A DNA stretch of 20,087 bases from a virus. Shown piece after piece: positions 13,189 through 20,087 of the stretch. A program made the translations under genes and the position numbers. Position 1 is the stretch's first letter, and each line of letters starts with the position of its first letter. The stretch lies in IMG/VR virus record IMGVR_UViG_3300025057_000060, positions 1-20,087 of that record. One strand, 5' to 3'. The notes below the pieces were generated by a model, which had not been told where the DNA came from, ran no database searches, and saw nothing but the letters and a program-made list of their open reading frames with translations.

Positions 13189-13216
13189 TAGAATTCAATC
13201 AGGTGAACCGCATAAG

Positions 13217-13240
13217 CCCCTCCTTCGGGAGGGGTTTTTT
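13217..13240 (+). terminator. Strong rho-independent terminator
   Basis: A seven-base-pair CCCCTCC/GGAGGGG stem with a stabilising TTCG tetraloop is followed by six T residues. It closes the capsid transcription unit and insulates it from the convergent minus-strand gene whose stop codon is at 13243. Confidence 0.95.
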
Positions 13241-13242
13241 GT

Positions 13243-13692
13243 TTAGCGCGGCATAATCAAAGTAGGCATTCCACCAAATTTTTCTGTCCGACGACGACTG
13301 TTTCTCCTGCACGCTTCTAAAGCCCTCTTAGCTTTTCCACTTTCGACGTAGTCACTAGGCCTACCGCTGACTAACCGTGTGGCTATATCTCTTGTCAGAT
13401 TTTCAGTGTTAAATAAACTTGCGCAATCTTGCGTATCACGCACAACCGGTGGTGCATTAGGAGTGAATTCTCGACTGTAGTCGAGGACTTGAGGGATTGC
13501 ATTTAAACCCCTAGATCCTGCTGTAAACATCATTTCAGTTCCTCCCACAACACCTGCATTCACTGCTTTTTGCAGCATGGAAGGTTCTGCAGGATTTAAA
13601 AGTTCTGTAACAGGTCCAATAATATCGGTTAAAGGTCCTACAACTCGTCTGAGCGCATCGCCAGCAAACCTAACTGGATTTTGCTGAGGCAT
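13243..13692 (-). CDS. Unknown protein on the opposite strand of the structural cluster
   Basis: The protein is 149 aa with no recognisable family. The N-terminal half is hydrophobic and partly helical (RVVGPLTDIIGPVTELLN, then GVVGGTEMMFTAGSRGLNAI). The C-terminal part is polar and basic (KAKRALEACRRNSRRRTEKF) and contains Cys residues in DCASLF and EACRR. It is transcribed against its neighbours, facing the terminator of the capsid unit and starting 71 bases from the divergent gene at 13764. Such single opposite-strand genes in late clusters are often accessory cargo, but the sequence does not show what it does. Confidence 0.6.
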   Translation of the reverse strand: MPQQNPVRFAGDALRRVVGPLTDIIGPVTELLNPAEPSMLQKAVNAGVVGGTEMMFTAGSRGLNAIPQVLDYSREFTPNAPPVVRDTQDCASLFNTENLTRDIATRLVSGRPSDYVESGKAKRALEACRRNSRRRTEKFGGMPTLIMPR

Positions 13693-13763
13693 AATAAAAT
13701 TTTGATTCTTGCTCTATTTTACGCAGAATTAGATTAAACTACTGCTCATATACTGTTTGTTCT

Positions 13764-14195
13764 ATGTCTGACACCATTTACAAACCAAGTGGAATTAAAG
13801 TTCAGGTCCTCTCCAAGCACGATGAGGGCGAATACTTTATGGTTCGATCAAACACTTCTGGCAAAGTTTTCTTTGCTCATAAAGATCAGATCGAAGATGC
13901 ACAAGATAAAAGTTCTAAGGCGAGCGAACCTTCGTTAAGGAATCGCCGTTCCAAGAGGAAAGTTGCTGTAGTGCGTCCGCAGATCCCGACTGACAACCGA
14001 ATCAATTTAAATACGTTGACTCCTGAGGGTCTGACTCAGGTCCTTCCAGGCGTGGGCATCAAGACCGCTAAAGAAATCGTTGATCTACGTCAATCGCTCC
14101 CTGGTGAAAAATTTACAAAGCTAGATCAGCTTAAATCGATTAAGCGCGTGGATTGGGATCAAGTTTTTGAAAGCGGAGATGTTTACGTAGAATAA
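13764..14195 (+). CDS. Protein with ComEA-like helix-hairpin-helix domain
   Basis: The protein is 143 aa. Residues about 1-45 form a small beta domain (IKVQVLSKHDEGEYFMVRSN, then GKVFFAHKDQIED). A basic linker follows (RNRRSKRKVAVVRPQ). Residues about 80-130 fit a helix-hairpin-helix of the ComEA type: INLNTLTPEGLTQVLPGVGI, then KTAKEIVDLR, with the glycine hairpin LPGVGIKTAKEI. HhH domains bind DNA backbone non-specifically in competence, repair and ligase proteins. Here it lies in the virion cluster, so it may bind packaged DNA at the connector or be an ejected DNA-binding protein. The basic linker is consistent with nucleic-acid contact. The fold is a confident call; the role is inference. 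Confidence 0.75.
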   Translation: MSDTIYKPSGIKVQVLSKHDEGEYFMVRSNTSGKVFFAHKDQIEDAQDKSSKASEPSLRNRRSKRKVAVVRPQIPTDNRINLNTLTPEGLTQVLPGVGIKTAKEIVDLRQSLPGEKFTKLDQLKSIKRVDWDQVFESGDVYVE

Positions 14196-14217
14196 AGATA
14201 CGTAATGGTCGAAGTTA

Positions 14218-14838
14218 GTGGCGCAGCTTTCTCAAAACGAACTTGAGCAGATCCAGAGTTATCTGGCTCAACAAGGTGTAACGTTTAACGCAACAAGCAC
14301 AGATGCTTCTAAAAGAGAAGTAATTTATGCTGCGATTAATCAACTTACACGTAACCCTGCGCAGGTATTTGGTTACAAGTTAGATGATTATAACTTTAGT
14401 CGTGTAGCTTATCATCTAGGCTACAATATCACTACTGTGCCTGCAGGTGACTATGCAAGATTATTAGAGGCTTGTAATAGTATTCCAAGTGAGTTTTACT
14501 ATGACAAGATAGTGCAGCAAGTTGAGCGCTGTGAGGAAGCTGAGCGCTTAACAGAACTTGCTACTGGTCGAGCCACGAGTCGTCAAGAGACTATCCTTGG
14601 TGACGTCAGTCGATCTATTTCGATTCAAGATAAACGAGAAGTTACTCGTGTTTGGCGAGAAAACTATATGTATGAGTGCGGCAGATTAGCTGAGATGTTG
14701 TATGTGCCGAACTACAAGGACCCCGTGGCCGCACGCTATCGGTTTGAGCGAAGTGGAGGGGAGTTTATTCAGGCGATTCCTGGTCCTCCAGATGTATCTC
14801 GCGCTGACAGGTTATACTTCTACGCCAATTGGCGTTAA
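14218..14838 (+). CDS. Probable connector/neck or other virion protein (unknown)
   Basis: The protein is 206 aa, starting with GTG at 14218 without a clear ribosome binding site. The first third is helical (AQLSQNELEQIQSYLAQQGV, ASKREVIYAAINQL), the middle contains KIVQQVERCEEAERLTELAT, and the end has YRFERSGGEFIQAIPGPPDV and YFYANWR. The helical content and position after the HhH protein are consistent with a head-completion or connector protein, but no family is recognised. Confidence 0.55.
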   Translation: MAQLSQNELEQIQSYLAQQGVTFNATSTDASKREVIYAAINQLTRNPAQVFGYKLDDYNFSRVAYHLGYNITTVPAGDYARLLEACNSIPSEFYYDKIVQQVERCEEAERLTELATGRATSRQETILGDVSRSISIQDKREVTRVWRENYMYECGRLAEMLYVPNYKDPVAARYRFERSGGEFIQAIPGPPDVSRADRLYFYANWR

Positions 14839-14867
14839 ACTATAACTAAATAGCAGGACTCATTGTG
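14836..14867 (+). promoter_or_regulatory. Gene-junction element with AT-rich box TATAACTAAATAG
   Basis: Starting at the TAA stop of the previous gene, the sequence TAAACTATAACTAAATAG is followed by CAGGACTC and a non-ATG start (GTG at 14865). It resembles the junction at 17243-17273. The AT-rich box is close to a T4-type late promoter, and CAGGA serves as the ribosome binding site. Confidence 0.35.
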
Positions 14868-16613
14868 TCAAAAGAAGGTTTCGGAGAACTTATTCGTTTG
14901 GGCGGTCGCGGTGTGGATACCGCGTTACCTGTTCTCGATATGGTTCTTCGGGGAATGGGTATGAGCGAAGGTATTGCTCCTCTTTTGAAGGGTGTTGATC
15001 CTGCTCGGGCTAGAGCTCTCCGTGAAGCCGCAGAATCTGTTCGTCAATCTAGGACTCCTGCCCCACCTGCTCGACCGATTCCCACTAGTACTCCTGCCAT
15101 GAAGCAGGGTGAGTTGCTGACAACTAAAGGTGCAGCTCAAAATTTTACTGGAGGTCGCAAACCGTTTGTTCGGTCTAGTGACGTACCTTTAACACGAACC
15201 GCTCGCGGCGCTTCTGAAGCACCAGTGGCAACGGGTCGAGTTCGTCAAGCCCCTGGTCAGACAGATCTTTTTTCTCCAACCAGTCCTGAGCCTGCTTTTA
15301 CATCCACTCGGGGTCCAGAAGTAACTTATCCTCCTGTTCCTTATAGCCCTGAAGCTCAAGCTCTTGCCCAAAGCGATCCTGGGACCTTTAACGCACTCCG
15401 TCAAATGGCGGCCAAGGCAGAAGATTACTACGGTATTACCCGAGGCAATCTTGTTAACGATTTAGTTGCTCCCGGCGGCACTGATGTTATTCGTTATTTA
15501 GATCAGGGGATGCCTCTTGATCAAGCGCGGGCAGCAGCTCGCGGATCTTTAACAACTACTCCAGGTACGCAAATCGCAGCTCCTCCTGCCGGAACCAGCA
15601 GCGCAATGTCTGTTCCCGGTGGCCAACCAGGTGCGTTAGTTCGCTCTCCTGGCGGTGTCATTGATACAGGTGAATCTTTCACCAATATTCCTGTAGATGT
15701 ACGGGTCATGGACCCCGAAACTATGCGCTCTATCGCCGCAGCTAGGGCTGCAAATGGCGGTGTTCAAATGGGCGATTTGAGTAAAGTTGCTGACTTTCTC
15801 AAAACACCTGCCGGTTTTGGTACTGCACTTGCCGGAGGAGCGATAGGTGCTGGGATGTTGGCCCGCATGTTTGGTGGGGACCAATCCGTTCCTACTTCTG
15901 CAGGAACTCAAGGTGGCGGTGAGTCGACTGGTTCACGAGTTCTTATCCGAGATGAAAATGGTCGTCCTTTAGGCGACACATCTGCTGCTGAAGTTGCGGC
16001 GGCTGCTGCACGGACGCCTGTATCCGCTGATCCTTCAGCCCCTGGTCGTACGATTGTTACTGCTGGTGACGGTGGAGCTAGTGAGCGGCGTGCGGCCCTC
16101 GCTCAGTCTGCTCCTATGCAAGCTGCTGCTGAGCGTGCTTTAGAGCCACGTGACCCTAGCTCTTATAAAAATATCGCTGACTACTACGCAGCTCGTCGAG
16201 CTTATGCTCAAAATCCAGCTGTAGCAAACGAACTTGCTAACTATGCAGCGCAACAGTTTGCTGAAAGTCAAGTTGCTGAGCAGCTGGATAAATGGGCCAA
16301 GCTTAATCCTGAGCTTGTTTATGAGATGCAGCGTCGTTCGATGGTTAATCCCGCTGCAAACCAACAGTCTCCTGAATCAGTTACAACTTCTCAAGTTGTG
16401 ACTCCAATGGGTTCGAATACTCAAGCAAACGCTGTGGGTAACTCTGAGGCTACGGCTGATATTATTACTTCAGAGCGTCTTCGTAATGCTTTGAATGGAG
16501 TTACCCAACAAGCATACGAACTGCGTGATGCTACTCGTCCTATGGAGCAGCCTCAGCTGCAGCGTACTCAGGATCTGATGCGTAACGCTGGCGCTGGTCG
16601 TCCTTTGTTTTGA
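14865..16613 (+). CDS. Large Ala/Pro-rich virion-associated protein with one hydrophobic segment
   Basis: The protein is 582 aa, starting with GTG after AGGACTC. The N-terminus is helical (GELIRLGGRGVDTALPVLDM, then RARALREAAESVRQS), followed by a long Pro/Ala/Thr-rich disordered region. A hydrophobic Gly/Ala helix FGTALAGGAIGAGMLARMFG lies at about residue 318, and helices follow (AAAERALEPRDPSSYKNIAD, NELANYAAQQFAESQVAEQL). Repetitive disorder plus a membrane-type helix is common in phage internal or ejected proteins, which leave the head and enter the cell envelope, but no sequence family is recognised. It lies between connector-like and tail-like genes. Its stop codon overlaps the strong ribosome binding site of the next gene. 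Confidence 0.55.
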   Translation: MSKEGFGELIRLGGRGVDTALPVLDMVLRGMGMSEGIAPLLKGVDPARARALREAAESVRQSRTPAPPARPIPTSTPAMKQGELLTTKGAAQNFTGGRKPFVRSSDVPLTRTARGASEAPVATGRVRQAPGQTDLFSPTSPEPAFTSTRGPEVTYPPVPYSPEAQALAQSDPGTFNALRQMAAKAEDYYGITRGNLVNDLVAPGGTDVIRYLDQGMPLDQARAAARGSLTTTPGTQIAAPPAGTSSAMSVPGGQPGALVRSPGGVIDTGESFTNIPVDVRVMDPETMRSIAAARAANGGVQMGDLSKVADFLKTPAGFGTALAGGAIGAGMLARMFGGDQSVPTSAGTQGGGESTGSRVLIRDENGRPLGDTSAAEVAAAAARTPVSADPSAPGRTIVTAGDGGASERRAALAQSAPMQAAAERALEPRDPSSYKNIADYYAARRAYAQNPAVANELANYAAQQFAESQVAEQLDKWAKLNPELVYEMQRRSMVNPAANQQSPESVTTSQVVTPMGSNTQANAVGNSEATADIITSERLRNALNGVTQQAYELRDATRPMEQPQLQRTQDLMRNAGAGRPLF

Positions 16614-16620
16614 GGAGGTG
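16612..16620 (+). promoter_or_regulatory. Strong Shine-Dalgarno site overlapping a stop codon
   Basis: GAGGAGGTG overlaps the stop TGA of the preceding gene (16611-16613) and lies seven bases before ATG 16628. The 20-base junction from TGA to ATG matches the one after the capsid gene at 16 of 20 positions. Confidence 0.85.
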
Positions 16621-16627
16621 ATTAATC

Positions 16628-17245
16628 ATGACAAATAGTTTTTACGGCGCAAGCACTCCTTCTTTTGGTTTCGGGGAATCTTTAAACGTCCCCAGCATGG
16701 GTTACGGTCAGTTGAGGGATGACGTCGGGAGTTTTATTGCTCCCAGCTACCAAGCTCAGACAAGCGCTCCCAGTTTTATTCCTGCAACTTATGGAGCTCC
16801 AGCTCCTGTACGCACTACACCTGAACCTTCTTCAAGCACTAGTTGGGCAGAGGGGCTAACCGCTCTGGGTGGATTGGCTGGAATTGTCGGTGACACAATC
16901 CGAGCCTTTCGTGGCGAAACTCCTGTTTATAGTCGTCTTGCAGGATCTCGCATGTCTGGTTACTTTAACGATCCTCGCAATGCTTTTTCCCAGGAAAGAG
17001 GTCGTCTGCAGCAAGATGTAATTCGTAGTCTTGAGGAGAGGATTCGCGAGCTAGAGCGTGCTCAGCAGATGCAACCTAGTGCGATTAAGGTTGAGTCAGA
17101 CATTCCTTCTGTCCCTGATGTAACTAAAGAAGCATCAGCAGCTCGGTCTTTTGATGAGAGTACATTAGGTGATCTGGACTTTGGTCGAAACATGTCTGCT
17201 GGTCTTGGAACAGACTTAGGCATGTATCGACTGTCTCTCGACTAA
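16628..17245 (+). CDS. Virion-associated protein with C-terminal coiled coil (unknown)
   Basis: The protein is 205 aa. The N-terminal half is Gly/Ser/Pro/Phe-rich and likely disordered (SFYGASTPSFGFGESLNVPS), followed by a hydrophobic helix (WAEGLTALGGLAGIVGDTIR). Residues about 122-145 form a coiled coil (RGRLQQDVIRSLEERIRELE), suggesting oligomerisation. The C-terminus repeats GLDLGM/LGTDLGMYRL-like motifs. The strong ribosome binding site suggests it is made in quantity. It may be an internal virion or baseplate component, but nothing specific is visible. Confidence 0.55.
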   Translation: MTNSFYGASTPSFGFGESLNVPSMGYGQLRDDVGSFIAPSYQAQTSAPSFIPATYGAPAPVRTTPEPSSSTSWAEGLTALGGLAGIVGDTIRAFRGETPVYSRLAGSRMSGYFNDPRNAFSQERGRLQQDVIRSLEERIRELERAQQMQPSAIKVESDIPSVPDVTKEASAARSFDESTLGDLDFGRNMSAGLGTDLGMYRLSLD

Positions 17246-17273
17246 ACTTATAGTAAATAGGAGTTGACCATTG
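17243..17273 (+). promoter_or_regulatory. Gene-junction element with AT-rich box TATAGTAAATAG
   Basis: The junction after the stop at 17243-17245 reads TAAACTTATAGTAAATAG, then GAG and a TTG start at 17271. It parallels the element at 14836, and both lead to non-ATG starts. AGGAG at 17259-17263 is the ribosome binding site, seven bases before TTG. Confidence 0.35.
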
Positions 17274-17825
17274 GCGAGTACTAGCACTAACAAACAGCCC
17301 ATGATGGTGGATCGTCCCTTTTTAAGGGGCGCTAAATTCACCAGCGCTACCACAACGGTCGACGCTTCAAATCCAAACTTTACGGATCTAATTCAACTTG
17401 TCCGTGTGGGTGACATTCCATCTGAAGATGCAGCTTTAGTTGAAGATGTTTTTGTTGTTTCGAACGAGAGCTATCAAGATGACGCTGGGATGTATACAGC
17501 GGCTTTTGGTATCTATGTTTATGCTCCTAACCAAGCAGCTCCTTCAACTTCCGCTCCTCTGATGCTCGGTAAGTTTGAAGTCGGTCTTTCAGGTGCTACG
17601 GAAGGTCTTCTTCAACGTATCGAACTTCCGTCTACTAATGCTCCCGTGCCTCAAGTAGGAGACACAAACCTTGCTCGTTCAGTTCAGATCGGCAAGATGG
17701 AAGGTCTTTATCTTGAAAAAGGATATATCTTGTGTGTTGGTTATTTAGGCGAAGGTCCTAATGCTGTGTCTGGTAGTTTAAGCGCGTCAGGTGTAACCTG
17801 GATGGCACAGGGCGGCTTCTATTGA
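17271..17825 (+). CDS. Beta-rich virion protein of unknown type
   Basis: The protein is 184 aa starting with TTG, supported by AGGAG at a normal distance; the next possible starts (ATG ATG at about codon 11) would lack a ribosome binding site. The sequence alternates short strands (DLIQLVRVGDIPSEDAALVE, FGIYVYAPN, GKFEVGLSGATEGLLQRIEL) and ends ASGVTWMAQGGFY. This pattern is typical of beta-sandwich capsid-decoration, tail-tube or fibre-attachment proteins. Neighbouring genes are also structural. The specific role is not resolved. Confidence 0.55.
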   Translation: MASTSTNKQPMMVDRPFLRGAKFTSATTTVDASNPNFTDLIQLVRVGDIPSEDAALVEDVFVVSNESYQDDAGMYTAAFGIYVYAPNQAAPSTSAPLMLGKFEVGLSGATEGLLQRIELPSTNAPVPQVGDTNLARSVQIGKMEGLYLEKGYILCVGYLGEGPNAVSGSLSASGVTWMAQGGFY

Positions 17826-17828
17826 TCT

Positions 17829-19376
17829 GTGGCCAGAAAGAAAGGATCAGATAATTTCGGTTTTCATAATCACAAGCCAAAAAAATCTTCGTTTGGTTTT
17901 GATGGCTTTAAAAGTTTTGACAAAACATCTCAGCTTAAACGCCCACAACCGTGGGAAGCTAAATTTCGTCCTGACTTTAACTTAAAGGACTTTAGTATTC
18001 TTTTTGATTACAATTACGCTTCTCTTTGGACGAGATGGCGTAGAGGGTATGAATTATATATGTACTCCCAGCAGGCTTATGTTGGCTTAAATTATTCTTT
18101 TAGATATTTTGTTTCAGGCACTGTCGGAGTAGGCGCAGCCTTGCCTGGTGCTTGTTATATGTATCCGTCTACAGATCAGGATATGGGGATGAGGATGGTT
18201 GCCATCCGACCCAGAGATTCTTTTAGCTTTCTTGATTACGGGTACGCAATTCAATCTGTAACGCAAGTTGATACTGATTTGTACGCAGTTCAACTAAATA
18301 GCAACTTTGGTCCTCCAGTTAGTTTTTTTGAGGGTGAAGTTTTATCTGATCGTTTTGATGCAAACGGTATTGAAAAAACAAGTTTCAATAACTATACGGT
18401 TGTCGGTGTCGGTAACGGAACAACTCCCTTGGCTCCTGGATTTGCTCCGATCTACAACAGCTTGTTTATTTCTACCAGTATTGATAACAGTTGGAGCGTG
18501 GTTGACAACGAGACTCTGGCAGCTCCAGCTGTATCTTTACCTACGCCGGGCGAGTACTTTACGACTGAGATGAGGTTTGGATGCAACTGCCCTGACTACC
18601 TTGCTCGCGAAGACTTTAACTTGTACAAGTACAACCTTAAACGTCGGTATCCTTATACAACTCCTCAAGATCTCAAGCCAGGTATTTACGACGCAGGTTA
18701 TGAAACGTCTCCACAACGGAGACAGAGTACCCGAGACTTTCCTGGTTTTGCTCGTGATTTTGGTTTTATTTATGTTAAACGAATACTAGACTTACCTTCG
18801 TATAGGGATAACTCTACGAGTTACTCAGATCCTAATTTGTTTTATTATGCACCTAGATGGTGTAAGCATATTTATGCTTCCTTCTGGGATATGAAAAATA
18901 GGTTTGGTGATAACAGTTTTGCTGCACCTTGGCTTTCTCAGCCGACAGATGAACCGATGGACGATCGGTATCGTGAATATTTTCAGCGAACTTTAGATAA
19001 AAGTACAGATTTCAAAAACCGTGAAAGAAATTTAATTTGGTGGCAAAAATACTCACCATCTCAAAACACTGTTCCGATACACATGATGTATTCGGATATG
19101 ATGCCCACGATGGTGAAGGCTCTTAATTTTGATACTCTTGCTTCTGGAACTACCACTCAGATCACGGCAAGTGGATTTGAGATGTTTCAACTTGATCAAT
19201 ATAATCCTTTTCTGCCTCCGGCTCCTGAAACAATTCAAATCATTGATGGAGGCTACTATGAAAATGGTGTTTTAATCAGTGGGGCTACACTTACTTACGA
19301 CGGTGGTTCTTATTTAAATGGTGCTGTAGTTCCTCCTCCTTCTTTGCCTTCTAGCATCAACGGCGGTACTTATTAA
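17829..19376 (+). CDS. Large structural protein with CxC...CxH residues
   Basis: The protein is 515 aa, starting with GTG three bases after the previous stop. The N-terminus is Lys/Phe/Gly-rich (RKKGSDNFGFHNHKPKK). A central part contains CNCPDYLAREDFNLYKYNLK (C252, C254) and, about 90 residues later, APRWCKHIYASFWDMKNRFG (C345, H347). CxC with CxH is the pattern of SWIM-type zinc sites, but the loop is much longer than usual. The C-terminus has DGGYYENGVL and DGGSYLNGAV, an imperfect repeat about 20 residues apart, a beta-structured fibre-like element. Size and position suggest a tail, neck or baseplate protein. No family is recognised. Confidence 0.5.
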   Translation: MARKKGSDNFGFHNHKPKKSSFGFDGFKSFDKTSQLKRPQPWEAKFRPDFNLKDFSILFDYNYASLWTRWRRGYELYMYSQQAYVGLNYSFRYFVSGTVGVGAALPGACYMYPSTDQDMGMRMVAIRPRDSFSFLDYGYAIQSVTQVDTDLYAVQLNSNFGPPVSFFEGEVLSDRFDANGIEKTSFNNYTVVGVGNGTTPLAPGFAPIYNSLFISTSIDNSWSVVDNETLAAPAVSLPTPGEYFTTEMRFGCNCPDYLAREDFNLYKYNLKRRYPYTTPQDLKPGIYDAGYETSPQRRQSTRDFPGFARDFGFIYVKRILDLPSYRDNSTSYSDPNLFYYAPRWCKHIYASFWDMKNRFGDNSFAAPWLSQPTDEPMDDRYREYFQRTLDKSTDFKNRERNLIWWQKYSPSQNTVPIHMMYSDMMPTMVKALNFDTLASGTTTQITASGFEMFQLDQYNPFLPPAPETIQIIDGGYYENGVLISGATLTYDGGSYLNGAVVPPPSLPSSINGGTY

Positions 19377-19378
19377 AC

Positions 19379-19972
19379 ATGGCTTCTACTCCTGTTATTC
19401 TCCTAACCAAGCGCACAGGTAACGCTTCAGATCGGCCTAACACTGCGACTGTGCAAGCAGGTGAAGCTGCTCTTAGTTTTGGCGCTGCTGATCCTGGTCT
19501 CTATTTTCGAGACTCTGCATCTTCTATCCGCAAGGTAGGCCCACCGCATTACGGAAGTACTGCTCCTAACTCTTCTCCAGTTGGGTCTGCAGGCAATTCA
19601 GTAGGAGAGCTGTGGGTCGAAGATAGTAGTCCTTATTACATGCAGGTTTGGAATGGATCTGCTTGGCAGAAGGTTGGGGCAGCTTTTGCTGATACAGCGA
19701 GCATTGCTTCTGTGACAATTGCTTCGGGTGCGCTTGTCGCAAATAGTGCTCTTGTTGCGTCTGGTTCTTTGGGAGCTGTTTTAGCATCCGGTTCACTTGG
19801 TTCTATTCTTTCGTCTGGTGTTGTAACAGCAACTGGTGTTCCGTGCGCTGAAATCTATACAGGAGCACTCACTGGAACAGGACCAAGTGGTACTTTATTG
19901 TATAAAGCAGATGACACTGGCAGCCCTAGTGGATTGTATGTAGCGTTTGCCGGTGGTTGGGCTCTTGTTTAA
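19379..19972 (+). CDS. Fibre-like structural protein
   Basis: The protein is 197 aa, starting two bases after the upstream stop. The N-terminus (PVILLTKRTGNASDRPNTAT, then GEAALSFGAADPGLYFRDSA) is of a type seen at the start of phage fibre proteins, and ELWVEDSSPYYMQVWNGSAW is typical of such modules. Then follow Ser/Gly/Ala repeats (ASGALVANSALVASGSLG, AVLASGSLGSILSSG) that look like beta-helical fibre repeats. The end is GLYVAFAGGWALV. It is probably attached to the virion surface as a short tail or head fibre. Assignment is by composition and repeat pattern only. Confidence 0.6.
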   Translation: MASTPVILLTKRTGNASDRPNTATVQAGEAALSFGAADPGLYFRDSASSIRKVGPPHYGSTAPNSSPVGSAGNSVGELWVEDSSPYYMQVWNGSAWQKVGAAFADTASIASVTIASGALVANSALVASGSLGAVLASGSLGSILSSGVVTATGVPCAEIYTGALTGTGPSGTLLYKADDTGSPSGLYVAFAGGWALV

Positions 19973-20087
19973 TAATTTCGCAGTGTGCTCTTCAGCATCC
20001 ACGCTGATTTAAACATGTGACCTACGATTTCAGCAACTTCATTTTTTGCGTTAAAAATTTTAATTTTTTGAGTGATGTTTTAAATAT

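Noticed and set aside
1-20087. tRNA genes, CRISPR arrays, insertion sequences or integrase/attachment sites
   Set aside because: I looked for cloverleaf-type ends, spaced direct repeats, transposase motifs and flanking inverted repeats and saw none.

Overview
The window is part of the late (packaging and virion assembly) region of a tailed double-stranded DNA phage (Caudoviricetes). The anchors are a complete large terminase, a portal-like protein, a scaffold-like protein and a major capsid protein in the usual order, followed by densely packed structural genes. Codon use varies along the window: the capsid gene and its downstream neighbour prefer C-ending codons, while the flanks are AT-richer. 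Several features would fit a cyanophage-like myovirus (DUF3310, many fibre-like small structural proteins, phage-borne glycosyltransferases, T4-late-like TATAAATA), but the host cannot be established from the sequence.

Layout. 1-1785 (minus strand): a 4-base-overlapping pair, a GT4-type glycosyltransferase and a partial beta-propeller glycosidase/phosphorylase-like protein. 1831-6040 (plus strand): terminase large subunit, a GT-A-like glycosyltransferase, a DUF3310 protein, two small unknown proteins, a GT17-type glycosyltransferase and a small basic protein. 6052-8698: portal-like protein, whose last ~166 codons are read in a second frame as the N-terminus of the scaffold-like protein. A terminator follows, then a 54-aa protein, a minus-strand holin-like membrane protein and an unknown structural protein. 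10183-12295: major capsid gene split by a ~976-nt group I intron that carries a LAGLIDADG homing endonuclease. 12310-13240: an abundant virion protein with a strong terminator. 13243-13692: a lone minus-strand gene. 13764-19972: a plus-strand run of virion or connector genes, including a protein with a ComEA-like helix-hairpin-helix, a large Ala/Pro-rich protein, a 515-aa protein with CxC...CxH residues and a fibre-like protein.

How the genes work together. Terminase and portal package DNA into a head built from capsid and scaffold proteins; the genes after the capsid probably supply decoration, connector, neck, internal and fibre proteins. Three glycosyltransferases plus a glycosidase-like gene flank the terminase, which suggests glycosylation of virion proteins or of host surface glycans late in infection.

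Most notable points: (1) the intron in the capsid gene, with recognisable P, Q, R and S core elements, a P1 hairpin, and a capsid start (TTG at 10183) that an ORF finder misses; (2) the ~500-nt dual-coding overlap of portal and scaffold; (3) the glycosylation gene cluster around the terminase; (4) two pairs of near-repeated gene junctions that may be regulatory modules.
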